A stretch of 64,000 nucleotides of DNA, taken from Methylotenera sp. GTDB lineage: Bacteria; Pseudomonadota; Gammaproteobacteria; Burkholderiales; Methylophilaceae. Position numbers and translations under genes: made by a program. The notes under the pieces were generated by a model. It did not search any database, was not told the DNA's origin, and was given only the letters and a program-made list of their open reading frames with translations. Below, piece by piece: positions 34,069-43,162 of this stretch. The number at the start of each line of letters is the position of its first letter. The first letter of the stretch is position 1. Where the stretch lies: contig JACMNB010000019.1 in NCBI GenBank assembly GCA_014378845.1, positions 35,358-99,357 of the forward strand, given 5' to 3'.

Positions 34069-35541
34069 ATGTTAAAAATTTATAATTCTTTAAGCCGCGA
34101 TAAACAACTATTTATTCCCATCGAAACTGGCAAGGTTCGCATGTACGTGTGCGGCATGACGGTGTACGATTATTGCCATTTAGGCCATGCGCGGGTGATG
34201 GTAGTGTTTGATATGATTTCACGCTGGCTTCACGCAAGCCATTTTGAAGTCATTTATGTGCGCAATATTACAGATATTGACGACAAAATTATCAAGCGCG
34301 CTTTTGATAATAATGAATCAATTGGCGTTCTAACGCAGCGATTTATTGATGCGATGGACGAAGATTCCGCGCGTTTGGGTATTATTCGCCCGACTATTGA
34401 GCCGCGTGCTACGGCATATATTGCAGACATGATTAACATGATTTCTACCTTAATAGAAAAAGGTCATGCCTACGCAGCAGCTAACGGCGACGTGTTTTAT
34501 AGAGTGCGCAGCTTTGCCGATTATGGCAAGTTATCGGGCAAAAGTTTAGACGATTTGCGCGCGGGCGAACGAGTTGAGATAGATGTGCACAAAAAAGACG
34601 CGATGGATTTTGTGTTGTGGAAATCAGTTAAGCCAAATGAACCTAGTTGGGATTCACCTTTCGGCGGGCCTAATGGCGGCAAAGGACGGCCAGGCTGGCA
34701 TATTGAATGCTCTGCTATGAGCTCTAGCTTGCTTGGCGCGCATTTTGATATCCACGGCGGCGGGCAAGATTTGCAATTTCCGCATCACGAGAATGAAATT
34801 GCGCAATCTGAAGCCGCCAATTTTGATTTAAGCCATAGCCATGATGGCAAGCCATGCCAAATGGCCAACTATTGGATGCACAACGGGTTTGTGCGCGTTG
34901 ATGATGAAAAGATGTCGAAGTCGCTGGGTAACTTCTTTACGATTCGTGAAGTGCTTAAAAAATACGATGCACAAGTGGTGCGCTTTTTCATTCTGCGCGC
35001 GCATTATCGCAGCCCACTTAATTATTCTGACCAACATTTAGATGACGCTAAGTTAGCGCTCACTCGCCTTTACACCGCCTTGCGCGGCTATGTGGTGATT
35101 AACGCGACTATTGATTGGCACCATCCGCAAGCGGTGCGTTTTAAAGCCGCGATGGATGATGACTTTAACACCGCAGAAGCGATGGCGGCGCTGTTTGACT
35201 TGGCAAGTGAAGTCAATAAAACGCAGTCAATTGAAGCGGCAAGTTTGCTTAAAAATTTAGGAGGCTTGTTGGGATTGTTACAAAATGCTCCGAATGAATT
35301 TTTACAAGGCAAAATTACTTCTAACGCTACTTCCAGTGTATTAACTGACGGTGGCGATATCTCAAATGCGTTGATTGGAGCAGGCTTTGACAATTCTCAA
35401 ATTGAAGATCTTATACACTCACGTATCAAAGCTAAAAAAGCCAAAAATTTTGCTGAGGCGGACCGCATTCGTCAAGAGCTAGCGGATGCTGGCATTATTT
35501 TAGAAGATACGCCGCAAGGCACCACTTGGCGCCGCGCGTAA
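34069..35541 (+). CDS. cysS: Cysteinyl-tRNA synthetase
   Basis: Class I aminoacyl-tRNA synthetase charging tRNA-Cys. Visible features are [20 protein letters not shown] (zinc Cys28 and the HIGH-type HLGH), [38 protein letters not shown] (zinc ligands) and KMSKS at residues 281-285. The length of 490 fits the family (461 in E. coli). ATG 34069 gives the conventional [10 protein letters not shown] start; the frame runs 19 codons further upstream without family similarity. Confidence 0.96.
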   Translation: MLKIYNSLSRDKQLFIPIETGKVRMYVCGMTVYDYCHLGHARVMVVFDMISRWLHASHFEVIYVRNITDIDDKIIKRAFDNNESIGVLTQRFIDAMDEDSARLGIIRPTIEPRATAYIADMINMISTLIEKGHAYAAANGDVFYRVRSFADYGKLSGKSLDDLRAGERVEIDVHKKDAMDFVLWKSVKPNEPSWDSPFGGPNGGKGRPGWHIECSAMSSSLLGAHFDIHGGGQDLQFPHHENEIAQSEAANFDLSHSHDGKPCQMANYWMHNGFVRVDDEKMSKSLGNFFTIREVLKKYDAQVVRFFILRAHYRSPLNYSDQHLDDAKLALTRLYTALRGYVVINATIDWHHPQAVRFKAAMDDDFNTAEAMAALFDLASEVNKTQSIEAASLLKNLGGLLGLLQNAPNEFLQGKITSNATSSVLTDGGDISNALIGAGFDNSQIEDLIHSRIKAKKAKNFAEADRIRQELADAGIILEDTPQGTTWRRA

Positions 35542-35565
35542 AAAAATTATTAATAGGATGAATCA

Positions 35566-36792
35566 ATGCCCGTAAAACTTTCTGCACCCAATCCTGCATC
35601 GTTATTGCCAGTCAAAGGCGTTAAACTAGGATTCGCCCAAGCAGAGGTGCGCAAACCAAATCGTAAAGATTTGTTGGTCATCACTTTGCCTGAAAATAGC
35701 GCCGTGGCGGGCGTGTTTACCTTGAATCGTTTTTGCGCCGCGCCAGTTATTTTGTGCAAAGATTTTCTTGCGCAAAAAGCGGGAATTCGCGCGCTGCTGG
35801 TGAATACTGGCTGCGCTAACGCAGGCACGGGGCAAGAAGGTTTAAATCGCGCCAAACAAAGTTGCGAGGCTTTAGGTAACTTATTGAACATTAGGGCGAA
35901 CCAAATATTACCATTCTCAACAGGCGTTATTTTAGAGCCATTGCCGGTTGATAAAGTCATCGCAGGCATGCCAGCCGCCATTGAAAATTTAAAAGAAGAC
36001 AATTGGCTTAACGCGGCAGAAGCGATTATGACCACCGATATTGTCGCCAAAGGCACGTCAAGAAAAATTAATCTCGGTGGCAAAGACGTGACGATTACCG
36101 GAATTAGCAAAGGCAGCGGCATGATTCACCCCAATATGGCGACCATGCTCGGCTACATCGCCACCGATGCCGCTATCAGCCAAGCGGCGCTTGAAAGCGT
36201 TATTCACCATGCAGTAAATAAATCGTTTAATTGCATCACCGTCGATGGCGATACCAGCACCAATGATAGCCTGATTATGATGGCGACGAACTTAGCAGGT
36301 AATGCCGAAATTAATGAAAATAGCGTTGATTTCACGCTGTTACGCGATACTTTGACCGAAGTTGCTGTCGAATTAGCACAAGCAATCGTGCGCGATGGCG
36401 AAGGCGCAACCAAGTTTATGACAGTGACTGTTGAAGGCGGCAAAGATGAAGCTGAATGCCGTAAAGTGGCTTATGCCATCGCGCATTCGCCGCTGATTAA
36501 AACGGCATTTTTCGCATCTGACCCAAACTTAGGCCGTATTTTAGCCGCCATTGGTTATGCGGGCATTGACGATTTAGACGTGAACAATATGGAATTGTAT
36601 TTAGGTAATGTGTTGGTTGCTGAAAAGGGCGGCAGAGCGGCTAGTTATAGGGAGGAACAAGGCTCAGCCATCATGAAAGAATCGGATATTTTGGTGCGTG
36701 TGGTACTGAATCGCGGAAAAGCTAATTGCACCATTTGGACCTGCGATTTTAGTTATGATTATGTAAAAATTAATGCTGATTACAGAAGTTAA
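35566..36792 (+). CDS. argJ: Bifunctional glutamate N-acetyltransferase / amino-acid acetyltransferase
   Basis: ArgJ of the cyclic arginine pathway, moving the acetyl group from N-acetylornithine to glutamate and in bifunctional forms also using acetyl-CoA. Conserved parts are [37 protein letters not shown]-like [12 protein letters not shown], and [20 protein letters not shown], in which the autocatalytic Thr lies in [19 protein letters not shown] and [18 protein letters not shown] also match. The length is 408 residues. TAGGATG precedes the start. A DUF815 ATPase gene follows after 6 bases. Confidence 0.95.
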   Translation: MPVKLSAPNPASLLPVKGVKLGFAQAEVRKPNRKDLLVITLPENSAVAGVFTLNRFCAAPVILCKDFLAQKAGIRALLVNTGCANAGTGQEGLNRAKQSCEALGNLLNIRANQILPFSTGVILEPLPVDKVIAGMPAAIENLKEDNWLNAAEAIMTTDIVAKGTSRKINLGGKDVTITGISKGSGMIHPNMATMLGYIATDAAISQAALESVIHHAVNKSFNCITVDGDTSTNDSLIMMATNLAGNAEINENSVDFTLLRDTLTEVAVELAQAIVRDGEGATKFMTVTVEGGKDEAECRKVAYAIAHSPLIKTAFFASDPNLGRILAAIGYAGIDDLDVNNMELYLGNVLVAEKGGRAASYREEQGSAIMKESDILVRVVLNRGKANCTIWTCDFSYDYVKINADYRS

Positions 36793-36798
36793 TTTTTA

Positions 36799-37668
36799 AT
36801 GGAGCCACTAGAAAACCTAATTAAGCGTGCTGAAAACTTAATAAGTAAGTTAGAGAATCTATTACCAGCGCAAAACTTTCCTGTAGATTGGCAAGCTAAG
36901 GCATGGCGCTGGGTAAAAATTAATGGTAAAAGCCAATTATTAGCTGTACAAAATCCGCATCAAATCTCGTTAAATAATATTCATTTTGTCGATCAACAAA
37001 AAGCAGAAATTGTCCGCAATACGCGTCAGTTTTTAGCGGGCTTGCCAGCCAATAATGTGCTGCTGACAGGCGCGCGGGGCACAGGAAAATCGAGCTTAAT
37101 CAAGGCTTTACTCACAAAATTTGCAGCGCAAGATCTGCGCTTAATAGAGGTAGAAAAGCACGATTTAGTACAATTGCCAGAAATTGTGGCATTGATTAAA
37201 AACCGTGCTGAAAATGCAAGCCTAAAATTTATCATTTTTTGCGATGATTTAACCTTTGAGGCTAAAGACGAAAGTTATAAAGCGCTAAAAGTCGTTTTAG
37301 ATGGCTCGGTTTCAGCAATCGCAGACAATATGTTGGTGTACGCAACCTCTAATCGCAAAAACTTGATGCCAGAAATGATGGCCGATAATTTGGCCACTAA
37401 AGATACCGATGGTGAGATTCGCCCCAGTGACACGATAGAAGAAAAGACCGCGCTGGCGGAGCGTTTTGGCTTGTGGTTATCGTTTTATGCGTTCGATCAA
37501 GATGAGTATTTGGCGATTTGCAAAAGCTGGCTGGCAACTTTTGACATTGCTTGGGACGAGGCGGCAAGCCGCGCTGCGCTTAGCTTTACGCACACGCGTG
37601 GCGCGCGCAGCGGGCGGGTTGCGTATCAATTTGCGCGTGATTATGCGGGCAAACTCAATCTTAAATAG
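36799..37668 (+). CDS. DUF815 family P-loop ATPase
   Basis: A 289-residue AAA-like ATPase of the DUF815 family. Walker A is LLTGARGTGKSSLIKALL and Walker B lies in FIIFCDDLTFE. The family core includes ALKVVLDGSVSAIADNMLVY, ATSNRKNLMPEMM and ALAERFGLWLSFYAFDQDEY. The role of this widespread family is unknown; it is often found close to argJ and Nudix/ThiE genes in betaproteobacteria, from memory. It follows argJ by 6 bases and is probably co-transcribed. Confidence 0.9.
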   Translation: MEPLENLIKRAENLISKLENLLPAQNFPVDWQAKAWRWVKINGKSQLLAVQNPHQISLNNIHFVDQQKAEIVRNTRQFLAGLPANNVLLTGARGTGKSSLIKALLTKFAAQDLRLIEVEKHDLVQLPEIVALIKNRAENASLKFIIFCDDLTFEAKDESYKALKVVLDGSVSAIADNMLVYATSNRKNLMPEMMADNLATKDTDGEIRPSDTIEEKTALAERFGLWLSFYAFDQDEYLAICKSWLATFDIAWDEAASRAALSFTHTRGARSGRVAYQFARDYAGKLNLK

Positions 37669-37690
37669 AATGTTTAAACCTGCGTATTCG

Positions 37691-37763
37691 TCATTCCCGC
37701 GAAAACGGAAATCTATTTTTAAACAGTTTAAATTCAAACTGAATTCCCGCTTTCGCTGGAATG
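37691..37763. repeat. Inverted-repeat element beginning CGTCATTCCCGC
   Basis: TCATTCCCGCGAAAACGGAA (37691-37710) pairs imperfectly (about three mismatches) with the segment ending 37763, which contains CCCGCTTTCGCTGGAATGA. An inner palindrome TTTAAACAGTTTAAA lies between them. It fills the gap between the DUF815 and Nudix genes. The same opening, CGTCATTC, starts inverted repeats at 50213 and 63508. Confidence 0.7.
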
Positions 37764-37777
37764 AGGGTGTTTAAGTA

Positions 37778-38746
37778 GTGACGCAGAAAGCCATCCATGT
37801 GGCCGTCGCTATTTTGCAGCGTAAAAATAAACACGGACAATGCGAATTTTTACTCGCCAGCCGCCCGCAAGGTAAAGGCTGGGCGGGTTGGTGGGAGTTT
37901 CCTGGTGGTAAAATTGAGGTGGGCGAAACGCCAGCACATGCGCTTAAGCGCGAGTTGCAAGAAGAACTTGGTATTACACCGACGCTAACGCAGCAATGGC
38001 TAACGCGCCGTTTTGATTACCCGCAAACGCATGATGCTCAAGCCAAGACGGTAATGTTGCATTTTTATTTTGTAAACGCTTGGCAAGGCGCAATCGAACC
38101 GAAAGAAGGCCAGCAATTAAGCTGGCAAAATCCGCAAAAAATCACTGTTTCGCCCGTGTTACCCGCTAATGCGCCGATTATGCAAGCGTTGGCGTTGCCG
38201 CCTGTTTATGCGATTTCAAATGTGGCAGAAATGGGCGAATCTGCTTGGTTAAGCGCGCTAGAATCTAAGCTAAAAAATAGTTTAAGCTTAATTCAACTGC
38301 GCGAGAAGCAACTGACAGACGCAGCATGGATGCGGCTTGCAGGGCAGGTGTTAACAATGGCAAAAGCACATGACGCAAAAGTTTTAATCCATGGGGATGT
38401 GCGGTTAGCGCAAAAGATTGGTGCAGACGGCGTTCATTTAAACAGTTTGCAACTGATGCAATTAACTGAAAAGCCAGCAGGCTTGATGATTGCGGCGTCT
38501 TGCCATAATGCACTGGAATTGGCGCGCGCACAGCAATTAGGTTTGGATTTAGTGGTGCTTTCACCCGTAAAACCGACCAAAAGTCACGAAAACGCAGCCA
38601 CTTTAGGCTGGGATACATTCAAAAGTTTGTTGGCGCATGCAATGTTGCCCGTTTACGCCTTGGGCGGGTTGCAAATGCGTGATTTAGATCAAGCTTTAAG
38701 TTGCGGGGCGCGCGGCATTGCCATGCAACGTGCCATTTGGGCTTAA
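37778..38746 (+). CDS. Nudix hydrolase fused to a thiamine-phosphate-synthase-like domain
   Basis: A 322-residue two-domain protein. The N-terminal MutT-type Nudix domain (residues 5-130) has the box GGKIEVGETPAHALKRELQE then ELGI. The C-terminal domain (about 145-322) resembles ThiE, with SLIQLREKQLTDAAWMRLA, VLIHGDVRLAQKIGADGVHL and VVLSPVKPTKSHENAATLGW. The Nudix part likely cleans 8-oxo-dGTP as MutT does; the ThiE-like part is often considered degenerate in this fusion. The start is GTG 37778. The fusion is a known betaproteobacterial and gammaproteobacterial architecture. Confidence 0.9.
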   Translation: MTQKAIHVAVAILQRKNKHGQCEFLLASRPQGKGWAGWWEFPGGKIEVGETPAHALKRELQEELGITPTLTQQWLTRRFDYPQTHDAQAKTVMLHFYFVNAWQGAIEPKEGQQLSWQNPQKITVSPVLPANAPIMQALALPPVYAISNVAEMGESAWLSALESKLKNSLSLIQLREKQLTDAAWMRLAGQVLTMAKAHDAKVLIHGDVRLAQKIGADGVHLNSLQLMQLTEKPAGLMIAASCHNALELARAQQLGLDLVVLSPVKPTKSHENAATLGWDTFKSLLAHAMLPVYALGGLQMRDLDQALSCGARGIAMQRAIWA

Positions 38747-38765
38747 ATGAAATTATTCAGCTTGT

Positions 38766-39209
38766 TTAATTGGCTTCTTTTATTGTTAGAGTCACCTTTT
38801 GCTGCGTTACTTTACCTGTTGCGTCTCTAAACGTTAACGTTAAGTCCAATTGCTCACCCGCAATCAGTGGTTTTTTTAAATCGAACAACATTAAATGAAA
38901 GCCGCCAGGCGCCAGCTTTTCCGCAACGCCCGCTTTTAATGGCAATTCTGGTAACATACGCATTTTCATCACGCCGTCATTCATCGTCATGCTATGTATT
39001 TCTACCGAGCTGGCAATGGGCGTTTCTGCGCGAATAAACGTGCTGTCATCTGCGCTAATAAATGTCATATAAGCCGCACCAACGCTTTGCCCTGGCGCAT
39101 TGGCGCGTGCCCAAGAGTCCATGATTGCCACACGATTATTGACCTCGCACGCCGTTAATAAAAGCGTTAACGCAATCACGCCAGTAACTAGTTTAATTAG
39201 TCTTGTCAT
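38766..39209 (-). CDS. PCu(A)C-type periplasmic copper chaperone
   Basis: A 147-residue PCu(A)C-family protein that delivers Cu(I), usually to the CuA site of cytochrome oxidase. The N terminus has a lipobox-like LLLTAC, so it may be a lipoprotein. The copper-binding H(M)x10Mx21HxM-type pattern is visible as EIHSMTMNDGVMKMRML and GGFHLMLFDLKKPL. Its 5' end overlaps the yacG stop by 4 bases. It is the first of two copper-related loci in the window, the other being the bufferin-type cluster 3 kb away. Confidence 0.9.
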   Translation of the reverse strand: MTRLIKLVTGVIALTLLLTACEVNNRVAIMDSWARANAPGQSVGAAYMTFISADDSTFIRAETPIASSVEIHSMTMNDGVMKMRMLPELPLKAGVAEKLAPGGFHLMLFDLKKPLIAGEQLDLTLTFRDATGKVTQQKVTLTIKEAN

Positions 39210-39397
39210 TTATCTTCCTCATCATTTGGATCAATCGGTTTATTGTCAGGTATTTTATAGTTTTCGTTGGCCCAGTCGCCCAAATCTATTAGCTTGCAAC
39301 GTTGGCTGCAAAATGGCCTGAACGTATTGAGGGTAGAGTATTCGGTCATTTTTTTGCAATTAGGGCAGGCGACTAAACGTGGACTGTTGGCAGACAT
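39206..39397 (-). CDS. yacG: DNA gyrase inhibitor YacG
   Basis: A 63-residue zinc protein that binds GyrB in E. coli. The four zinc Cys are in VACPNCKKM and PFCSQRCKLIDLGDWANE; the CSxRC...DLGxW segment is diagnostic. The C terminus is acidic (DPNDEEDK). It sits downstream of zapD, coaE and pilD on the same strand, the usual order for the group, and overlaps the copper chaperone gene. Confidence 0.93.
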   Translation of the reverse strand: MSANSPRLVACPNCKKMTEYSTLNTFRPFCSQRCKLIDLGDWANENYKIPDNKPIDPNDEEDK

Positions 39398-39498
39398 TGG
39401 TTATTTACTTTAAAAACGAATCGGTAAATTTTACCCACTATTCCATCGGTTATAAAGTATTAACTGTAATACCGATGTTTTGCGATTAATAAAAAACG

Positions 39499-40257
39499 CT
39501 ATAAATTACACAAGGTCATTTTAAAATCAATGGCATGGTCGCATTGTTTAGGTTTTTGCACGAAATCGAGCTCAAAAAATCGTACATTAATGGCATATTT
39601 GTTAGCGCTCACTTCAGGAAAGCACGTAGAATCGTCAATCAATTCTATTCTCAACATTTGCGCTGGTTTGGCGCCGCCCAACATTTGTTGAAAAAATCCT
39701 GTTTTGACATGATGATTTGATGCCAAACCGCTACCGCGCAAAATATGTAAAATGGTTTTAACAGCGTTATACATAGGGGTAAGTCGAGCCAGCCAGTCGT
39801 CAAAATCGGCCTTGCGCCTGACTTCGTCTAGGTTAAGCCAGTGGTGATAAGATGGCAAATCAAACTGACAAACTCCACCCAAAATACCCGCGCGCGCTTT
39901 GATGCTCATTAGCCATTCATTTTCGCGCAAGTGCTGGCCTAGTTTGGCGTTATCGCTACGCAACGTGGTAGAGCTGGCACCGATTTCTTTTAAAATGCCG
40001 TCTAAAACCGCTTCTGCAATAACGGGGTTGCCGCGTAAGTTTTGCATGGCTAAGCGTTGGCGATCGAGCTCTTGCACTAAGTCCATTTTAAGGTCAGCGC
40101 GGTCGATAATATCCAGCATTTGTAATAGCGAAATCAGTGCGCTGTGATGATTGTGCTGATGACCAGCCGCAACATTAAGCAAAATTTTGCCAAATATATC
40201 TTCAAGCCGCAGTAAAGTGCGAATACGTTCGTTAAATGGAAATTCGTAGCTAGACAT
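39499..40257 (-). CDS. zapD: Cell division protein ZapD
   Basis: Cytoplasmic FtsZ-bundling protein that stabilises the Z ring. The family start YEFPFNERIRTLLRLEDIF is clear, followed by HHSALISLLQMLDIIDRADL, LDGILKEIGASSTTL, NEWLMSIKARAGILGGVCQFDLPSY-type sequence (FDLPSYHHWLN) and VRFFELDF near the end. ATG 40257 gives 252 residues; the frame allows six more codons upstream. Position between coaE and yacG agrees. Confidence 0.94.
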   Translation of the reverse strand: MSSYEFPFNERIRTLLRLEDIFGKILLNVAAGHQHNHHSALISLLQMLDIIDRADLKMDLVQELDRQRLAMQNLRGNPVIAEAVLDGILKEIGASSTTLRSDNAKLGQHLRENEWLMSIKARAGILGGVCQFDLPSYHHWLNLDEVRRKADFDDWLARLTPMYNAVKTILHILRGSGLASNHHVKTGFFQQMLGGAKPAQMLRIELIDDSTCFPEVSANKYAINVRFFELDFVQKPKQCDHAIDFKMTLCNL

Positions 40258-40301
40258 GACAAAAAGTCTGCCCACTTATGGTAATTAGTTGAGGTGGATT
40301 A

Positions 40302-40916
40302 TCAGATAGTTTTGCTAACTATGCAAGTATTAAGGTATTTTTGGTGAATAAGCACCACATTTTTGCGCAGTTTTGTCATATTTTTGTCATTTTTGATTAT
40401 ATCGTCCGCTAATTTTAAAAGTTCTTTGCGCGGCGTTTGTGCCCTAATGATTTGTAGAATGTCTACCTCTGGCAAATGGCTGCGCATTTTTACGCGGGCG
40501 ATTTGGGTGGCTTCATCACAATCAATCAGCAAAATGCGTTCAATAAGCTGACAATATCGCGGGCTTTCAAACAATAACGGAATCGCTAAAATTTGATAAG
40601 GGGCCTGTTTGTTCTCCTCTAGCTGCAACAAGGCAGCAGCGTAAATGGCAGGGTGCATTAGCGCATTTAGCTTAGCGCGCGCATTATTGTCGTTAAAAAT
40701 AAGCCTGCGCATGGCAGCTCGGTTTAAGGCACCTTCTGGCGTGATATAAGCAGCGCCAAAATTGGCTTTAATGTCTTGAATCAGCGGTTGATTGGCCGCG
40801 GTTAAATGGTGAGAAATCACATCGAGATCGGTGACTGGCACGCCAAGCTCGGCAAATATTTTTGCAGCCTCACTTTTGCCGCTGCCAATGCCGCCCGTTA
40901 ACGCGATTACAAACAT
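40302..40916 (-). CDS. coaE: Dephospho-CoA kinase
   Basis: Last enzyme of coenzyme A synthesis, phosphorylating the 3'-hydroxyl of dephospho-CoA. The P-loop is LTGGIGSGKSEAAKIF, followed by VPVTDLDVISHHLT, LNRAAMRRLIFND, LNALMHPAIY and LAIPLLFES. At 204 residues it has the usual length. It lies between pilD and zapD, with 20-30 base gaps on both sides. Confidence 0.95.
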   Translation of the reverse strand: MFVIALTGGIGSGKSEAAKIFAELGVPVTDLDVISHHLTAANQPLIQDIKANFGAAYITPEGALNRAAMRRLIFNDNNARAKLNALMHPAIYAAALLQLEENKQAPYQILAIPLLFESPRYCQLIERILLIDCDEATQIARVKMRSHLPEVDILQIIRAQTPRKELLKLADDIIKNDKNMTKLRKNVVLIHQKYLNTCIVSKTI

Positions 40917-40936
40917 AAGTACGCCAAAACAATCAT

Positions 40937-41830
40937 TTAGTGCGGTATATAGAATTGCATCAACTGCGCGCCAAAAAACAGCGCAGCAATGCCGCCCAGT
41001 GCCAAAAATGGGCCGAATGGAATGGCCGTGCCTTTAGATTTACCTTTAAATATAATTAAGCCAATGCCTATCACCGCGCCCACTACCGAGCTTAATAATA
41101 TAACTGCGGGCAGCATCTGCCAACCAAACCAAGCACCAATTGCTGCCAGCAGCTTAAAATCGCCATAGCCCATGCCTTCTTTACCTGTGACTAACTTAAA
41201 TGCCCAATATACGGACCATAAAATTAAATAGCCAAAAATAGCGCCTAATATTGCCGATTGTAAATCGGTAAATCCAGCGTTGAAATTAAAAATCAGACCC
41301 AGCCACAACAAGGGCAGCGTAATATCATCTGGCAACAATTGCGTATCAAAATCAATAAACGTTAGTGTTACCAACGCGAACACGAATATCCATGCAAAAA
41401 ATGTAGTTGCTGTATAGCCATATTGGTAGGCAACAGCGCCAATTAGCGCGCCAGTCAAAGCTTCTATTAACGGATAACGCAGGCTAATGCCTGTTTTGCA
41501 GCCTTTGCATTTGCCGCCTAATACCCAATAACTAATCACAGGAATATTCTCTAGCGCGCTAATATTGTGACCACATTTGGGGCAGGCCGAACGTGGCGTA
41601 ATAATATTATATTGAGTTGGCAAGGGCGCTGCAGGTTGCACCCCATAGTTTTCCGCCACATACGCTTTTTCGGCGTTATCCATCATTTTGGGCAGGCGGT
41701 GAATCACCACGTTTAAAAAACTGCCCACCAGCAGACCAAAAATGACCGAAAATGTTATAAAAACGCTAGTGTTGCTGCGCAATATATCTGAAAGCGGCGT
41801 TAAAAAATCTAACCAAGTATTCAACATCAA
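40937..41830 (-). CDS. pilD: Prepilin peptidase / N-methyltransferase PilD
   Basis: Inner-membrane aspartic peptidase that cleaves and N-methylates type IV pilins and type II secretion pseudopilins. The N-terminal domain has VGSFLNVVIHRLPKMM and a zinc-like Cys set (SACPKCGHN and GKCKGCKTG), followed by ISLRYPLIEALTGAL. The two catalytic Asp lie in FIDFDTQLLPDDITLP and GMGYGDFKLLAAIG. About eight helices are visible. At 297 residues it is complete. It leads the pilD-coaE-zapD-yacG cluster. Confidence 0.95.
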   Translation of the reverse strand: MMLNTWLDFLTPLSDILRSNTSVFITFSVIFGLLVGSFLNVVIHRLPKMMDNAEKAYVAENYGVQPAAPLPTQYNIITPRSACPKCGHNISALENIPVISYWVLGGKCKGCKTGISLRYPLIEALTGALIGAVAYQYGYTATTFFAWIFVFALVTLTFIDFDTQLLPDDITLPLLWLGLIFNFNAGFTDLQSAILGAIFGYLILWSVYWAFKLVTGKEGMGYGDFKLLAAIGAWFGWQMLPAVILLSSVVGAVIGIGLIIFKGKSKGTAIPFGPFLALGGIAALFFGAQLMQFYIPH

Positions 41831-41984
41831 TTATCCTAAAGCTGTGTAAACTGATGCAATCATCGCATCGTTAATGTAAGAGTGCAACAAATGGACATAA
41901 CTGGCGTTAAAATTGCTTGAATAAACCAACTTAGTCACCATTTAAGTGATACAAAAGTATTAATTATGCAGTAAAAGGATAAAG

Positions 41985-42419
41985 ATGACCGAAAGTAATT
42001 TACCATTAAACGCAGCTGAGATTGTCGAGCTGAACAATATTAATCACCCCGAGTGGGATGAGCCGATTATTTGCCGCGTAGAAGTTGATTTGCCTGGCTG
42101 GTTAACGCAGTTAACCAATGGTAAACAGTGGGAAGTGTTTAGCGAAGATGAGGCTGAAACGTGCATCAGTTTTAGTTTGCGCGAGCGCGATTTAAAACCC
42201 CATAAACAGCCGTCAAAACTGGCCTCAAAGCTAAAGCCCAGACTAGCGCCAAGACTGGCAGCAAAACTAGCAGAAGTAACGCTATATCACAACGGCTATG
42301 CGGTGGTAGATGTAGACGGTAAAGCCTTGTTTGGCGGCACCTTAACCAATGGCACCAGCGATTGCGCTCATTTAACTTATTTTCATGCTGATAGCGGCGA
42401 GCCGATAACTTTAAATTAG
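41985..42419 (+). CDS. Hypothetical soluble protein (144 aa)
   Basis: A 144-residue protein with no signal peptide or helix. The middle carries a basic, Ala/Leu/Lys/Pro-rich stretch with quasi-repeats (KLASKLKPRLAPRLAAKLAE), flanked by beta-type sequence (NGYAVVDVDGKALFGGTL). AAAGGA precedes ATG 41985 at good spacing, and base use looks like its neighbours, so it is probably real. It is alone on its strand, divergent from pilD and convergent with the bufferin cluster, whose last gene ends 5 bases away. No family recognised. Confidence 0.6.
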   Translation: MTESNLPLNAAEIVELNNINHPEWDEPIICRVEVDLPGWLTQLTNGKQWEVFSEDEAETCISFSLRERDLKPHKQPSKLASKLKPRLAPRLAAKLAEVTLYHNGYAVVDVDGKALFGGTLTNGTSDCAHLTYFHADSGEPITLN

Positions 42420-42424
42420 CCTCA

Positions 42425-43162
42425 TCAGTTGCTTAGTGCTGCGCTGCCAATAATCGCTTGTTGGCTGACTAGATCGGCTAGAATTTCTTCGCCAAACCTA
42501 GTAATGGCCTTTTTATCCGCATAATGTAACTCCTTTGCAAGCCGCATTAACGCTTGTTTGCCAGTCAACTGCGTGCCTTTAATTAAACTTAATAATTGAA
42601 ACGTAATCGGGTTTAATTCAATAAATTTTACTTGATTGTCAGCGTTTCTAAACACCAATAAATACGTTTGTGCGTTTACTTTTGGTTGCTTGCGCTTAGA
42701 AATCGCTTGCACGGCGTAGTCGTAGCTCAACAGCATGTGCGCGGGTGCCAATATCGGTTTTTGGTTTAATAAATCAATCTGTTCGCTTAATGTTATAGGC
42801 GCGGTTTGTTGCGATGCGACAGCCAATTCTACCCATTCATAATGCGCAAGCGAATGAAAATAAATGGGTAAATCAACTCTCGTGTTTATAAATTGCAAAA
42901 ATTGCTGCGGAATTTCTCTAAAAATTGGTGTTGTGGCTTGATGGTTGGCAAAAAATGCGCGCACTAATTTGCGCCAAGCACGCGCGCCAAGAATATGTTT
43001 GCACACGGGAAAGCAAGCAGAAACTGATCCGAAAAGGTTGTTAAACACAATTTCGCGGTAAATGGCCATGCGCGCATCTTTGACCTTGGCTGGCTTTTTG
43101 TTGGCGGCTGGGCTGCGAATATGCGCGGTGAAGGCGATTTGGTAGTGTTGAAAATCAAGCAT
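42425..43162 (-). CDS. bufC: DUF2063 protein, HvfC/BufC-type partner of a DUF692 peptide-modifying enzyme
   Basis: A 245-residue cytoplasmic protein whose N-terminal half is a DUF2063 domain: MAIYREIVFNNLFGSVSACF, PVCKHILGARAWRKLVRAFF, and TPIFREIPQQFLQFI. The C-terminal half contains a winged-helix-like segment (QLTGKQALMRLAKELHYAD). In HvfABC and bufferin systems this protein works with the DUF692 enzyme to bind and modify the Cys-rich precursor. The ATG at 43162 lies inside the end of the DUF692 gene; the longer ATG at 43171 also overlaps it. It is the last gene of the cluster. Confidence 0.88.
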   Translation of the reverse strand: MLDFQHYQIAFTAHIRSPAANKKPAKVKDARMAIYREIVFNNLFGSVSACFPVCKHILGARAWRKLVRAFFANHQATTPIFREIPQQFLQFINTRVDLPIYFHSLAHYEWVELAVASQQTAPITLSEQIDLLNQKPILAPAHMLLSYDYAVQAISKRKQPKVNAQTYLLVFRNADNQVKFIELNPITFQLLSLIKGTQLTGKQALMRLAKELHYADKKAITRFGEEILADLVSQQAIIGSAALSN

